Assembly (NCBI GenBank): GCA_009363875.1
Contig: CM018685.1
Location: 64,336,593 to 64,400,592, forward strand
Reading direction: 5' to 3'
Source: Mikania micrantha
Lineage: Eukaryota > Streptophyta > Magnoliopsida > Asterales > Asteraceae
DNA length: 64,000 bases
This document shows positions 1 through 11,511 of the stretch, one piece after another (the first letter of the stretch is position 1; each line of letters starts with the position of its first letter). The notes beneath the pieces are model-generated. The model was not told where the DNA came from. It did no database searches and saw nothing but the letters and a program-made list of their open reading frames with translations. The translations under genes and the position numbers were made by a program.

Positions 1-1442
1 GGTTGGAATTAAAACCATGTATAATGTCGACTGGATCACAGAAACAAAATTTCATGGGTTTAAGGTCGATCAGAATTCGAATTGAGGATCAATAGGGATG
101 AAATTTGCTTCGGCTATGATGGTCAAAGGGAATCGGTTGGGGGTCAAGTTAAAACAATTTAATTTTAAATCCTTGTGCGATACCCTAGCGGGCGTGACTG
201 GTAAGGTTAGTGTGTTGTGTTTGGCAGGTCGCGGGTTCGAACCCGAGGGCTGCCAGTTTTTACATTTTTGAGATATTTTTGATTTTAGGCCATAACTTCT
301 TCGTTTGAACTCCGTTTTAACCCGTTCGAGTTGCGTTGGAAACGTAACGAGAATACGAACGCATTAGAATGATAAAATTTATATTTTATCACGAAAACGA
401 AATCGCGTATAATTACGTTTAATTAAATAAAATCAAATATGATTTTATTTAAACGATTTCAAAGTCACGCGTATTTACGTATGCACATTTCTGACACTTT
501 AACATACGTGTGTTGACACGTATGTGATTTCAAGCACAAAACGACATCTCGAATAACATTACGTTATTGTTTAAACACAGATTCTTCGTAAAGGATCTTT
601 TACGCGAGTTCACGAGTATTTGATCATTCTGCAATCACCAAAGGTGCGTACACGGTCCCTTTCTTATTTTAAACTGTTTTGGGGGAGAAAACATGTGCAA
701 CAAACTCTTTTTAGATACATATCACTTGCATGAGTTAGCTGTTTACATTATGTGACAACATAGCAACTTGAAAGTCCTTACACACCTCGAACCGTTTAGT
801 TTGCTGTAACGCAAAGCGTGGTAGTTGGAAATAGATCTATTAGGTTTGACAAACCTCACCTGGTAGATGGGATCTACGCAGGTGTTTGACTGACCAAACA
901 CAATTTTACTATTGTTGTGCTAGACAATAGTGGCAAGGCAAAAACATGCTATAGCATGGCAATTCGTCAGCTTCGGTGTCGAACACTTATGTAAATAGTT
1001 TATATGACTAGCTATCATGACTGTGCATGTGTGATTATGTTATCTACAACTTGATATTCAAACTGTTGTTTTGAACATTGTGAATACTTAAAACCTGTGT
1101 TATGCACCAACCTTTGTGTTGACTTGATTTACATGTTTTCTCAGGACGCTAAGGCGCGCATTAAAGCCGGCATGGACTAGGAGATAGAGTCGCATGCATT
1201 TTAAACATTTTGGATATTTGAATTTGAACATTTAAGGATTTTGTTTTGTAATTTACATATTACAACTGTTATTGGTTTTTAAACGCTTCCGCAACTTTTG
1301 AAACTCTGATGTTATGTTTTAAAGACCAAAGTATGTTTTGAAATTCATATAGAGGTCTTCGTTATGTCTAATGATCTTAGATCCTGGTTTGTCACGTTCC
1401 CAAACGGTATGATTCCGTTAGTTGAAAATTGGGGGTGTGACA
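1..1442 (+). repeat. 5' LTR (3' half) of the gypsy element
   Basis: This stretch matches 9039-10480 base for base except at two positions and ends in TGTGACA just before the primer binding site. The full LTR length, from the 3' copy, is 2856 bp, so about 1.41 kb of this copy lies before the window. Confidence 0.95.
185..261 (+). other. tRNA-like (A box / T arm / T-run) module inside the LTR
   Basis: An A-box-like D-arm segment (about 185-205) is followed by a near-perfect B box and T arm (GGGTTCGAACCC, 233-244), a CTGCC that pairs with the upstream GGCAG (hairpin about 223-255), and a T5 run at 257-261. A matching 5' acceptor strand is not obvious, so this is not an intact tRNA gene. It could be a captured tRNA/SINE relic or an internal Pol III-like promoter. 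Confidence 0.45.
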
Positions 1443-1445
1443 GAT

Positions 1446-1458
1446 TGGTATCAGAGAC
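1446..1458 (+). promoter_or_regulatory. Primer binding site (initiator tRNA-Met type)
   Basis: TGGTATCAGAGAC begins three bases after the end of the 5' LTR. It matches the usual plant tRNA-iMet primer site except near its 3' end, and it fixes the LTR boundary and element orientation. Confidence 0.9.
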
Positions 1459-1625
1459 ATTGGTTATAGCGAACTAGGTTTGCATTTGTAGACTTAGACT
1501 ATGACTGTTAGACATTAGACACATATGTTTACACATACTACTTAGAAATTACATATGACATTATGTAATTGACTTGTTTACGCATTCCATGGCACTGCAC
1601 TTACATATGGTATTATGTAACAGGC

Positions 1626-2255
1626 ATGGCATCATCATCAGTACCCTACATTTATATTGATGACTCTGAGGACGAGGAACCGATAGTTCCAGCACCACCG
1701 ACATCACCACCACCACCTATTCCATCTCCTCCACCATATGAGATGGATGACTCGGATCCAGACGAGGATCCAGAGGAGGACCCAGACGAGGATCCCGAGG
1801 AGGATCCAGATGAGGACCCGGATGAGGATCCGGAAGAGGAGCCAGTGGAGGGCACTCAGCAGATCCCTGCTGAGGGACCTTCTACACATCCACCACCAGT
1901 ATTGGATGCTCCTGAGCCTAAGAGGCAAAGGACGGACGCTGAGGAGATCGCCAAATTGCGCGAGGATTTGTACGAGGCAGAAGATAGAATCGCACAACAC
2001 TCTCAGGAACAATGGGATGCTAATGAGAGGCAAGAGGAACTTGCCCATCTGGTTCATGATATGCGGAATGAGATGATTAACTTGATTGATCGTCTCGAAG
2101 CTTCAGAGAACCGAGCTGAGTTCTTGGAGGGCAGGATAGAAGCCTTAGAGGATTTAGTGGCCTCTGAGAATGAGGAAGAGGATGAAGAGGAAGAAGGGGA
2201 GGAACCAGCACCAGTTGTTGATTCCGATCCTGAATCCACAGTTGAGGACGATTGA
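1626..2255 (+). CDS. Acidic proline-rich/coiled-coil ORF upstream of gag
   Basis: This is a separate ORF between the primer site and gag. I chose the ATG at 1626 (M-A-S-S-S) over the upstream in-frame ATG at 1569 because the latter adds only a non-acidic leader; this is a judgement. The product is about 209 residues: a short acidic N terminus, a proline-rich stretch, a run of repeated D/E-E/D-D-P units (DNA about 1747-1840), a Lys/Arg patch near KRQR, a heptad-like charged helix in the second half, and an acidic C terminus. No retroviral domain is recognisable. It lies 242 nt upstream of the gag ATG in a different reading frame. It may be an accessory or gag-like scaffold protein of this lineage. 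It is open over its whole length, consistent with the element's youth. Confidence 0.7.
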   Translation: MASSSVPYIYIDDSEDEEPIVPAPPTSPPPPIPSPPPYEMDDSDPDEDPEEDPDEDPEEDPDEDPDEDPEEEPVEGTQQIPAEGPSTHPPPVLDAPEPKRQRTDAEEIAKLREDLYEAEDRIAQHSQEQWDANERQEELAHLVHDMRNEMINLIDRLEASENRAEFLEGRIEALEDLVASENEEEDEEEEGEEPAPVVDSDPESTVEDD

Positions 2256-2497
2256 TTTTTCTTTTCTTGTTTGTTTAAACTTATTAGGAACGGGTTGTGT
2301 TCCTACATTAGTAGTTTGAAAAGTTATGTTTTATTTCAAAAGTATTGTACTCAAATCAAATCTTTATCTATTGAAGAACTATTATTTAGTCCCAACAGTT
2401 GTGTTGATTTATATTATATGTTGTGTTTGTTGTTTTACTTACACATGTTACATTAGACTTTGCAAGCATGCTAACACTTCTTGTAAATAGGAAACTA

Positions 2498-5400
2498 ATG
2501 GCTGAGGGAAACGTTCACATGACAGTCGCTGAGCTCAACGAGCTAATTAATAGCAGAGTCGCTGAGGCAATAGCACAGTATGCTCAGACACACAACACAG
2601 GGCCACAGGGTCCAGCTGGAGGATTGGTTAATCCACAAGTCTGCACGTTCAAGATGTTCTTGGACTGTAAACCACACAATTTCAAAGGGTCGGAGGGGGC
2701 CATTGGACTCCTTCGGTAGATTGAAAAGGCGGAGTCTGTGTTCGAGATGTGCAACTGCCCTGACGAGAGCAAAGTGAAGTTTGCAACGGGAACATTGGAG
2801 GGTCCAGCATTAACCTGGTGGAACTCGAATGTTCAGACTCTGGGGTTGGGTGAGGCAAATGCCTTGACATGGAACGACTTCAAAACTTTACTGCAAGAGG
2901 AGTACTGTCCTCGCAGTGAAATGCAGAAGTTGGAAGAGGAATATTGGCACCTCAAGATGGAGGGGTCAAATATTGAAGAGTACACGACCAGGTCACACGA
3001 GTTGGCCAGACTTCTACCACACATGGCTACTCCAGCCAGCAAGTGGATTGAAAGATACATAGGAGGACTAGTGCCTCAGATCCAGGGGTTGGTTACTTCA
3101 GCAAATCCCACCACCATCCAACAAGCTGTTCGTTTAGCGCATCAGCTTACTGATCAGGCAGTATTACAAGGGACTCTGCCTAAACGAACATCTGCTACCA
3201 AGGTGGGAGACCATAAAAGAAAGTGGGAGGGTAACAACTCAAAGGGTCACAACCAACAATCATATCAGCAGAATCGGAAGCAAGACTCAAACAAGTCTTA
3301 TCATAATTCAAACAGTGGTCAGCAATCGTCATCATCGGGGGGTTATATTGGTAAACACCCCAAGTGCAACAGGTGTGGTTATCATCATGCAGGTAACCAG
3401 TGTGATAGAGCTAAGTGCCAGAGGTGTGGCAAGATTGGACATGCGGCTAAGGATTGTCGCGGGGAGCTACAGAACAACCACAACAACCAGAATAATAACC
3501 AGAACAACGCACAGAAGGGTTGTTATGAGTGTGGCAAGATGGGACACTTCAAGAAGGATTGCCCACAACTCAAGAAAAGTGGGGAGAATAATAATGCAAC
3601 AGGCAACGGCAACGGCAACGGCAACGGTAATGGCAATGGCACCAACAACAACAATAACAATAACAATAACAACAACAACAATGGTGCTATAGGCAGGGCG
3701 TTTGTGATTGGAGGACGTCAGGCACGGGAGGATCCCAACATCGTTACGGGTACGTTCCTCTTAAATAATCACTATGCCTCTATGTTATTTGACACTGGTG
3801 CCGATCGGAGTTTTGTATCTAGTTCACTTGCTAAGTTGCTAAATGTTAGTCTCACTGCCTTAGATAGTCCATACACTGTGGAATTAGCTGATGGTAAGTT
3901 GATTGTAGTGGAAAGTATTTTTAAGGGATGTATCCTTGATTTGATGGGTCAAACATTAGAGATTGATCTTATGCCTATTGCCTTAGGCAGTTTTGATGTA
4001 GTTATTGGCATGGACTGGTTGTCCAAAAACCAGGCTGAAATCGTATGCCATGAAAAGATTGTTCGCATACCTCTTCCGCAGGGAGAGACATTATATGTAC
4101 AAGGCGAGAAGAGCAGTACGCCACTACGCCTCATATCTTGTATGAAAGCACACAAATGTCTGCGGAAAGGTCATACGGCAATTATAGCACTTATAACTGA
4201 AAAGCCAGTAGCTGAGAAGAAGATTGAAAATATACCTGTAGTCTGTGAATTTCCGGAAGTGTTTCCAGAAGACTTGCCGGGATTACCGCCTATCAGACAG
4301 GTGGAGTTTCGAATCGATCTTACACCAGACGCAGCACCGATAGCTAGGGCGCCTTATCGACTTGCACCGTCAGAGATGCAAGAGTTATCTACACAATTGC
4401 AAGAATTGTTGGATAAGGGTTTCATACGACCTAGTTTTTCACCGTGGGGAGCTCCAGTTTTGTTTGTTAAGAAGAAGGACGGGACTTTCCGTATGTGTAT
4501 CGATTACCGGGAATTGAACAAGGTTACTATCAAGAATCGGTATCAGTTACCCAGGATTGACGATCTGTTCGATCAGTTGCAAGGTTCGAGTTATTACTCG
4601 AAGATTGATCTCAGATCGGGTTATCATCAACTAAGAGTCCAGGAGGAGGATATCCCAAAGACAGCATTCAGGACACGCTATGGCCATTATGAGTTCTTGG
4701 TCATGCCATTTGGGTTGACAAAAGCTCCAGCTGTATTCATGGATCTCATGAATCGTGTTTGTAAACCTTATCTTGATAAGTTTGTCATTGTTTTCATTGA
4801 TGACATTCTCATCTATTCACAGTCTGAGGAGGAACACGCTGAACATCTTCGATTACTATTGGAATTGTTGAAACAGGAACAATTGTACGCTAAGTTCTCG
4901 AAATGTGATTTCTGGATGCGAGAAGTACAATTCTTGGGTCATATAGTCAATGAAAAGGGCATACATGTTGATCCAGCGAAGATTGAAGCGATTAAGAATT
5001 GGGAAGCACCAAAGACCCCTACCGAGGTACGACAATTCCTTGGTTTGGCGGGTTATTATCGACGATTCATTGAAGGTTTCTCAAAGATCGCTCAACCACT
5101 TACAGCTCTTACGCATAAGGGAACAAAGTATAACTGGACGGATAAACAGGAAGCTGCATTCCAGTTATTAAAACAGAAACTCTGCAGTGCACCGATTCTG
5201 TCCTTACCGGAAGGAACGGAAGACTTTGTGGTGTATTGTGATGCATCTGCACAAGGTTTGGGATGTGTGTTGATGCAACGTGATAAAGTGATTGCTTATG
5301 CTTCCAGACAACTACGCTCACACGAAAAGAATTACACTACTCATGACTTGGAGCTAGGAGCAGTAGTTTTTGCTTTGAAGATTTGGAGGCATTATCTGTA

Positions 5401-7084
5401 TGGAACCAAGTGTACTATTTATACTGATCATAAGAGTTTGCAACATATCTTTGATCAGAAGGAACTCAATATGAGACAACGACGATGGGTTGAGTTGTTG
5501 AACGATTACGAATGCGCGATTAAGTATCACCCGGGAAAAGCTAATGTGGTAGCTGACGCTCTGAGCAGAAAAGACACAACAGGAACAAGACGGGTTCGTG
5601 CACTTATGATGACAATACATACTGACTTACCTGACAAGGTGCACAGTGCTCAGATTGAGGCCTTGAAAAAGGAAAGCTTAGTACCGGAATCCTTACGAGG
5701 AATGGAAGAACAATTGGATGTTAAACCTGATGGAATTCGTTATTTCATTAATCGAATGTGGATACCTTTGTATGGAGGTTTAAGGGAACTCGTGATGGAT
5801 GAAGCACACAAGTCCAGATATTCAGTCCATCCAGGATCAGACAAGATGTATCATGATTTGAAGGCACTGTATTGGTGGCCTCACATGAAAGCTGATATTG
5901 CTAAGTACGTTAGCAAATGTTTGACTTGTTCGAAAGTCAAAGTTGAATATCAGAAGCCATCTGGTTTACTGCAACAACCAGAGATACCGATGTGGAAATG
6001 GGAACAGATTTCGATGGACTTCATTACTAAGTTACCCCGTACACCGAGTGGTTGTGATACGATATGGGTAATTGTCGATCGATTAACGAAATCTGCACAC
6101 TTCTTAGCAATCAAGGAAACTGACAAGATGGAGAAACTGACTCGCATTTACATCAAGGAAGTAGTAGCACGGAATGGCGTGCCAATTTCTATCATGTCAG
6201 ATCGGGATGCCCCATTTACTTCCAACTTTTGGAAATCACTTCATAAGTCATTGGGGACTCGTTTAGGTATGAGTACCGCCTATCATCCACAGACCGACGG
6301 TCAAAGTGAACGAACGATTCAAACGCTCGAGGATATGTTACGAGCTTGTGTAATTGACTTTGGTGATAGCTGGGAGAATCATTTACCGTTGGTGGAATTC
6401 TCTTACAACAATAGTTATCATACAAGTATTCAAGCAGCACCGTTTGAAGCTTTGTATGGTCGCAAATGTCGTTCACCAGTTTGCTGGGCAGAAATTGGTG
6501 ACAGTCAGATAACAGGTCCTGAACTAGTACACGAGACGACAGAAAAGATAGTTCAAATCCGGAACCGTATGGCAGCGGCCCGGGATCGACAGAAGAGTTA
6601 TGCTGACAAACGTCGTGAACCGTTGGAGTTTCAAGTAGGAGACCGAGTTCTTCTAAAAGTATCACCTTGGAAAGGTGTGATACGATTCGGCAAGCGCGGG
6701 AAGCTTAGTCCACGTTACGTAGGACCTTTTGAGATTCTGAAAAGGATTGGTCCGGTTGCGTATCAACTCAAACTACCGGATGAACTCAGTGGAGTTCATG
6801 ATGTGTTTCATGTGTCGAACTTAAAGAAATGTCTTTCTGACGAGACATTGATTGTACCGTTGGAAGAAATACAAGTAGATGAACAGTTACGACTCATTGA
6901 AGAACCGGCAGAAATCATGGACCGAGAGGTCAAACAACTGAAGCAAAGCAAGATTCCGATAATCAAAGTTCGATGGAATTCAAGACGTGGTCCTGAATTC
7001 ACATGGGAACGGGAAGATCAAATGATGAAGAAATATCCTCATTTATTTAAAACAGCTACTGCTAACACTGAGAGCGCACGTTAA
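2498..7084 (+). CDS. Gag-pol polyprotein of gypsy chromovirus, one in-frame TAG
   Basis: One reading frame runs from ATG 2498 to the stop at 7082-7084, broken only by TAG at 2717-2719. Residue numbers below count from Met at 2738. Gag is followed by two CCHC knuckles (C227 and C262, plus a poorer one just upstream), then an Asn/Gly low-complexity run. Next are aspartic protease (D352-T-G-A), reverse transcriptase (F-I-D-D, Asp688-689), RNase H (the YCDAS and TDHKS motifs), and integrase with an HHCC zinc finger and catalytic D1094, D1155 and E1191 (D-35-E spacing). A GPF/Y-type module and a chromodomain-like C terminus (the WE-rich segment before the end) follow. It directs reverse transcription and integration. 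The TAG falls where related Gag proteins have a sense codon, so it looks like a point mutation; readthrough cannot be excluded. Confidence 0.93.
3600..3681 (+). repeat. In-frame AAC/GGC and AAC/AAT microsatellite in gag
   Basis: Hexamer AACGGC-type repeats followed by AAC/AAT triplets encode alternating Asn-Gly and then a poly-Asn run between the second CCHC knuckle and the protease. Slippage would change linker length without shifting frame. Confidence 0.9.
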
Positions 7085-7624
7085 ATTTTCGGGACGAAAA
7101 TTCCTTCAACAAGGGGATAACGTGATGCTTCACACATCAACACTGCAAATTTCAAACTGTAAGCACAAACATTTTATTTATTCAATTGGTTTTGTTATAA
7201 ACATTTGTGCTACATTACAAACATTTGTGCTACATTACATTTTATACATTTTATGTGCTACATTTCATATGTTACATGTTATGGTAGTACATGCATGATT
7301 AGTTACACACATTTTGCTATGTGCGGAGTTGCATAGTACAAACAGTTATAGACACTCACTATGTGTGAGGTTACACAACACAGTATGATCAAACACAAAC
7401 AGTCACAGTTAGGTGAACTAACTAGTGTACACGCAAACAGTCACATTGAACGATCACATTTGAGTTGTGATGTTGCAAGCATTAGACTTTGTGTGTGAGT
7501 ACACACAAGCACACAGAATGATCAAAACACACTAACACGCACAATTTGAACTTGTAAGTAGTTTCTTAATTACTCTTAACACTTATTAATTTTCGGGACG
7601 AAAATTCCTTCAACAAGGGGATGA
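7085..7624 (+). other. 3' untranslated region of gypsy element with doubled polypurine-tract block
   Basis: There is no ORF. A 35-bp block containing TTCGGGACGAAAATTCC and CAACAAGGGG occurs at 7084-7118, right after the pol stop, and again at 7588-7622, right before the 3' LTR. Only the second copy is positioned to prime plus-strand synthesis of the present LTR. The 470 bp between them is AT-rich, with many imperfect CACA/ACACA and TGTGTGAG-type words. Confidence 0.85.
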
Positions 7625-7679
7625 TGTGACAATCCGACTTTTCGGATTAACCTTGTTAACTGAAGAGAGTGAGATCACA

Positions 7680-7862
7680 GGCCCAACAGGACAAATTAGG
7701 CCCAATGAAGTCTATGAAGGCCCAACAAAGCCTAGTAGGCCCAATAAGGTCAGTTTAGGTTCAAGGAAAACAAGGAAGGCCCACTAAGGCCCAAAGTAGG
7801 CCAAACAAGGCCAAGGTAGGCCCAAGGTAGGCCCAATAAGCCCAAAGTAGGCCCAATGGTAT
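7680..7862 (+). promoter_or_regulatory. GGCCCA-rich array in U3 of the 3' LTR
   Basis: Nine GGCCCA hexamers, plus near copies (GGCCAA, AGCCCA), lie within about 180 bp. GGCCCA elements occur in promoters of plant growth-related genes and overlap TCP-type sites, so this may be an LTR enhancer. The function is inferred from motif density alone. Confidence 0.5.
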
Positions 7863-9222
7863 TTAGGAAGTTCAATTGGATTAATCAAGGCCAAAGATAG
7901 TTCAATTGGTGACAATTTGATATTATCGAATTAACTTTTTAACAAGAATTTGAAGAATTTGATATTAGAAGGTTTAAGTTTGAACAAAATAGAGTATAAT
8001 ACTTTTAAATTTTAAGAAATTGATTCATGATTAGATTAATTACCCAAATTTTGACTAGAAAAGTCAAAATTCGTCCATATTCACAAGAGGGAAGTATGAA
8101 TTTCAAATCAATAAGTAGTAATTAATCGAATTAATGCTTCATAAAACATCTAATGATGATAATAAGCGGTTATCATCAGTTATTACAATCATAAAGGTCG
8201 AATTAAACCCAAATGACGATTTAGTTTATTAGAACCGTTACTAGCATATTCAACTCATATAATTCGACAGAAACCCAAGCAATTGAGTGTTCAGAAACAT
8301 TATTCGGTGCCTTTAGACTCTTTAACATCAATCAATTTGATCTAAGAAGCTACGGATCGAAGAAATCAATCGGGGGTCGACCGAAACTCCACCACAATTC
8401 GAAGTGCATCAATTCGATATCAAATCAGGTAAGTAATCACTACAACACATTCTAATATGGCCGACTAAAGGTTATCCTAAATCAATTTCAACTGATAACA
8501 TCGATTTGATAGAATTCAAGTAATTAGGGTTCATATCAAAGTTGTTTTGGGGATTTCTTGATTAGACAACTTAATGATTGAATTAAATCACATAGATACT
8601 TTCTGAAGATGCCGACTAAGAGGCATCATGTATCAATTGGGTGTTGTAGTAACGAATTGAATGAGTTCGATCAATAGGGTTCTTGAATAATGATGTTTTG
8701 GGGGTTTTTATGGAATTGAGTTCGATAATCAAATTGGATGTTATAGGTAGTTTCAGAAGAGGTCGATTAAGGTTACTCCTAAGTTAATTGCGATTGATAA
8801 CAATGAATTGATCGATTTCGAATTCCTAGGGCTTGTGTCAAGAACGAGACTTGGGATTTTGATTCTAATTAGTTTAAAAATGAAATTAAGTTTCATTGAC
8901 AATTCCAGAAGAGACCGATGGAGAGTAACCCCCTGTTAATTCTATCAAACTATAACAAGTTTTATCCAATTGATCTAAGAGTATTAGAAATTAAGTTTGA
9001 CATAAGTAAACTCAAATGAATCGAATTATAGTTGGTGAGGTTGGAATTAAAACCATGTATAATGTCGACTGGATCACAGAAACAAAATTTCATGGGTTTA
9101 AGGTCGATCAGAATTCGAATTGAGGATCAATAGGGATGAAATTTGCTTCGGCTATGATGGTCAAAGGGAATCGGTTGGGGGTCAAGTTAAAACAATTTAA
9201 TTTTAAATCCTTGTGCGATACC

Positions 9223-9299
9223 CTAGCGGGCGTGACTGGTAAGGTTAGTGTGTTGTGTTTGGCAGGTCGCTGGTTCGAACCCGAGGGCTGCCAGTTTTT
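9223..9299 (+). other. tRNA-like module, second LTR copy
   Basis: This is the counterpart of 185-261. One of only two LTR-LTR differences (G to T at 9271) falls in the T-arm stem and breaks one base pair, while the core GGTTCGA of the B box stays intact. Confidence 0.45.
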
Positions 9300-10480
9300 A
9301 CATTTTTGAGATATTTTTGATTTTAGGCCATAACTTCTTCGTTTGAACTCCGTTTTAACCCGTTCGAGTTGCGTTGGAAACGTAACGAGAATACGAACGC
9401 ATTAGAATGATAAAATTTATATTTTATCACGAAAACGAAATCGCGTATAATTACGTTTAATTAAATAAAATCAAATATGATTTTATTTAAACGATTTCAA
9501 AGTCACGCGTATTTACGTATGCACATTTCTGACACTTTAACATACGTGTGTTGACACGTATGTGATTTCAAGCACAAAACGACATCTCGAATAACATTAC
9601 GTTATTGTTTAAACACAGATTCTTCGTAAAGGATCTTTTACGCGAGTTCACGAGTATTTGATCATTCTGCAATCACCAAAGGTGCGTACACGGTCCCTTT
9701 CTTATTTTAAACTGTTTTGGGGGAGAAAACATGTGCAACAAACTCTTTTTAGATACATATCACTTGCATGAGTTAGCTGTTTACATTATGTGACAACATA
9801 GCAACTTGAAAGTCCTTACACACCTCGAACCGTTTAGTTTGCTGTAACGCAAAGCGTGGTAGTTGGAAATAGATCTATTAGGTTTGACAAACCTCACCTG
9901 GTAGATGGGATCTACGCAGGTGTTTGACTGACCAAACACAATTTTACTATTGTTGTGCTAGACAATAGTGGCAAGGCAAAAACATGCTATAGCATGGCAA
10001 TTCGTCAGCTTCGGTGTCGAACACTTATGTAAATAGTTTATATGACTAGCTATCATGACTGTGCATGTGTGATTATGTTATCTACAACTTGATATTCAAA
10101 CTGTTGTTTTGAACATTGTGAATACTTAAAACCTGTGTTATGCACCAACCTTTGTGTTGACTTGATTTACATGTTTTCTCAGGACGCTAAGGCGCGCATT
10201 AAAGCCGGCATGGACTAGGAGATAGAGTCGCATGCATTTTAAACATTTTGGATATTTGAATTTGAACATTTAAGGATTTTGTTTTGTAATTTACATATTA
10301 CAACTGTTATTGGTTTTTAAACGCTTCCGCAACTTTTGAAACTCTGATGTTATGTTTTAAAGACCAAAGTATGTTTTGAAATTCATATAGAGGTCTTCGT
10401 TATGTCTAATGATCTGAGATCCTGGTTTGTCACGTTCCCAAACGGTATGATTCCGTTAGTTGAAAATTGGGGGTGTGACA

Positions 10481-10760
10481 CTCGGGCTCTGATCTGTGCG
10501 TTCCACCATGTCAAAGCTCGCTTGCTGAAAGATCCAGCTGCATACCGCACTTTGTGGTGTTCCGGACAACTACTTATGTCCAACGTGTTCTCCATCTTCT
10601 CGAGCCATTGGATCGGTCCGACAGCTCCTTCGACTCAAGTAAAGCTAGGTGGTTTGCATCCTACAAAGGATTTGTAGGAGCAACCAGAAGTATGACTAGT
10701 GTTTCCACTAGCCTCTCCTGTGGTATGTCCAGAGGTGTTGCCATGGACAAAATGTATCAA
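10481..10760 (-). pseudogene. Gag fragment of an older Ty3/gypsy element
   Basis: On the minus strand, from about 10760 down to the LTR junction, the translation shows the gypsy gag core: a G-P-I-Q-W-L-E-K-M-E segment, a C-P-E-H-H-K-V-R-Y stretch and A-L-T-W-W-N. An in-frame TGA lies before the core. The young element's 3' LTR begins exactly where this frame stops, so the remainder of this gag should lie to the left of the window. Confidence 0.8.
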
Positions 10761-11511
10761 TAGCATTAAATAGTTTTCACGTAAAGTGTACCTGAATTAC
10801 TGTGCAATCTACAGTGCAACTTACTGTTCCGGTAACGATTCCGGCACAGATGTTACAACTAAAGTTTAACTAATTAAACTTTATCAATTTAATTATAATT
10901 AATTATCACAATAATTAATTCCCCAATGTTATTATTATTTCACAAATAATAATAACACACCACTTTATATAATTCGTGAAATTGAATATGTCTAAAACAA
11001 ATTTTAGACAAAATCACATTACTATCTTCCAAAGTGTAACTCTTTGGATCGTACCCCGATAACAACGTTGATATTATCGATGATCGGACATCACATATCC
11101 AACAATGCTAACTCAATTCCTTCGTAAATTGCAACCCGAAAAAATCGATCCGAATTCTTATTTTGGTTTTTCGGATAGATTCGGGCCGAATATCTATTTT
11201 TCTTGTTTGAATTGGATCGGATATTGTATATCTAAAATTTTACTTATTTTGTTCAAATATCTGAATTTAACCTAAATAAGTAGAAAAAAATCATGTTTAT
11301 TCGGGTTGTTTGAGTTATATAGATGTAAAAATCAAGTTTATTCGGATATATTCAAATCATGTAAACATATTTTCTATTCAGGTTATGTTTCTAGGGTTAA
11401 GTTAAACTAAATAAGCTCCTTAACCTAAAAAGCCTAAGAAGGATCTTGAGTCATTAGATCATTAATCAATGGCTAATCATGCCTACTTTTGTTGACTTTT
11501 TATCAAATTCC
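10761..11511. other. Gene-free AT-rich spacer
   Basis: No coding frame is recognisable. 11140-11260 contains TTCGGATAGATTCGG-type words like those at 60985-61250, probably a remnant of the same CGGAT-rich MITE family. The rest is AT-rich unique-looking sequence. Confidence 0.5.

Larger units (their letters stand above)
1..10480 (+). mobile_element. Ty3/gypsy chromovirus LTR retrotransposon (Tekay/Del-type), 5' end outside window
   Basis: The order is LTR, tRNA-Met-type primer site, acidic ORF, gag-pol, polypurine tract, LTR. The visible 5' LTR part (1-1442) aligns without gaps to 9039-10480, and I find only two mismatches (233/9271 and 1378/10416), so the insertion is very recent. The pol order PR-RT-RH-IN plus a chromodomain-like tail after IN places it with the chromoviruses; the tail resembles the Tekay/Del clade. 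It lies within a gag fragment of another gypsy element on the minus strand (10481-10760). The left junction and target-site duplication are outside the window. Gag-pol is interrupted by one in-frame TAG; otherwise the element looks nearly complete. Confidence 0.95.
7625..10480 (+). repeat. 3' LTR of the gypsy element
   Basis: It is 2856 bp long, begins TGTGACAATCC just after CAACAAGGGGATGA and ends GGGTGTGACA. The long LTR suits Tekay-type chromoviruses. It contains a GGCCCA-rich U3 segment and the second copy of the tRNA-like module. Confidence 0.95.

Noticed and set aside
1652..1855. Minus-strand ORF of Ser/Gly repeats opposite the acidic ORF
   Set aside because: It is the complement of the repetitive Asp/Glu-Pro codons; no start context or domain, and the plus frame explains it.
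3315..3692. Plus-strand ORF overlapping gag in another frame
   Set aside because: Low-complexity product from the AAC/GGC repeats; gag frame carries the CCHC motifs.
2720..7084. Idea that the TAG is a programmed readthrough site
   Set aside because: The context after TAG is ATT and no obvious stimulatory sequence was seen; a point mutation is simpler, though not excluded.
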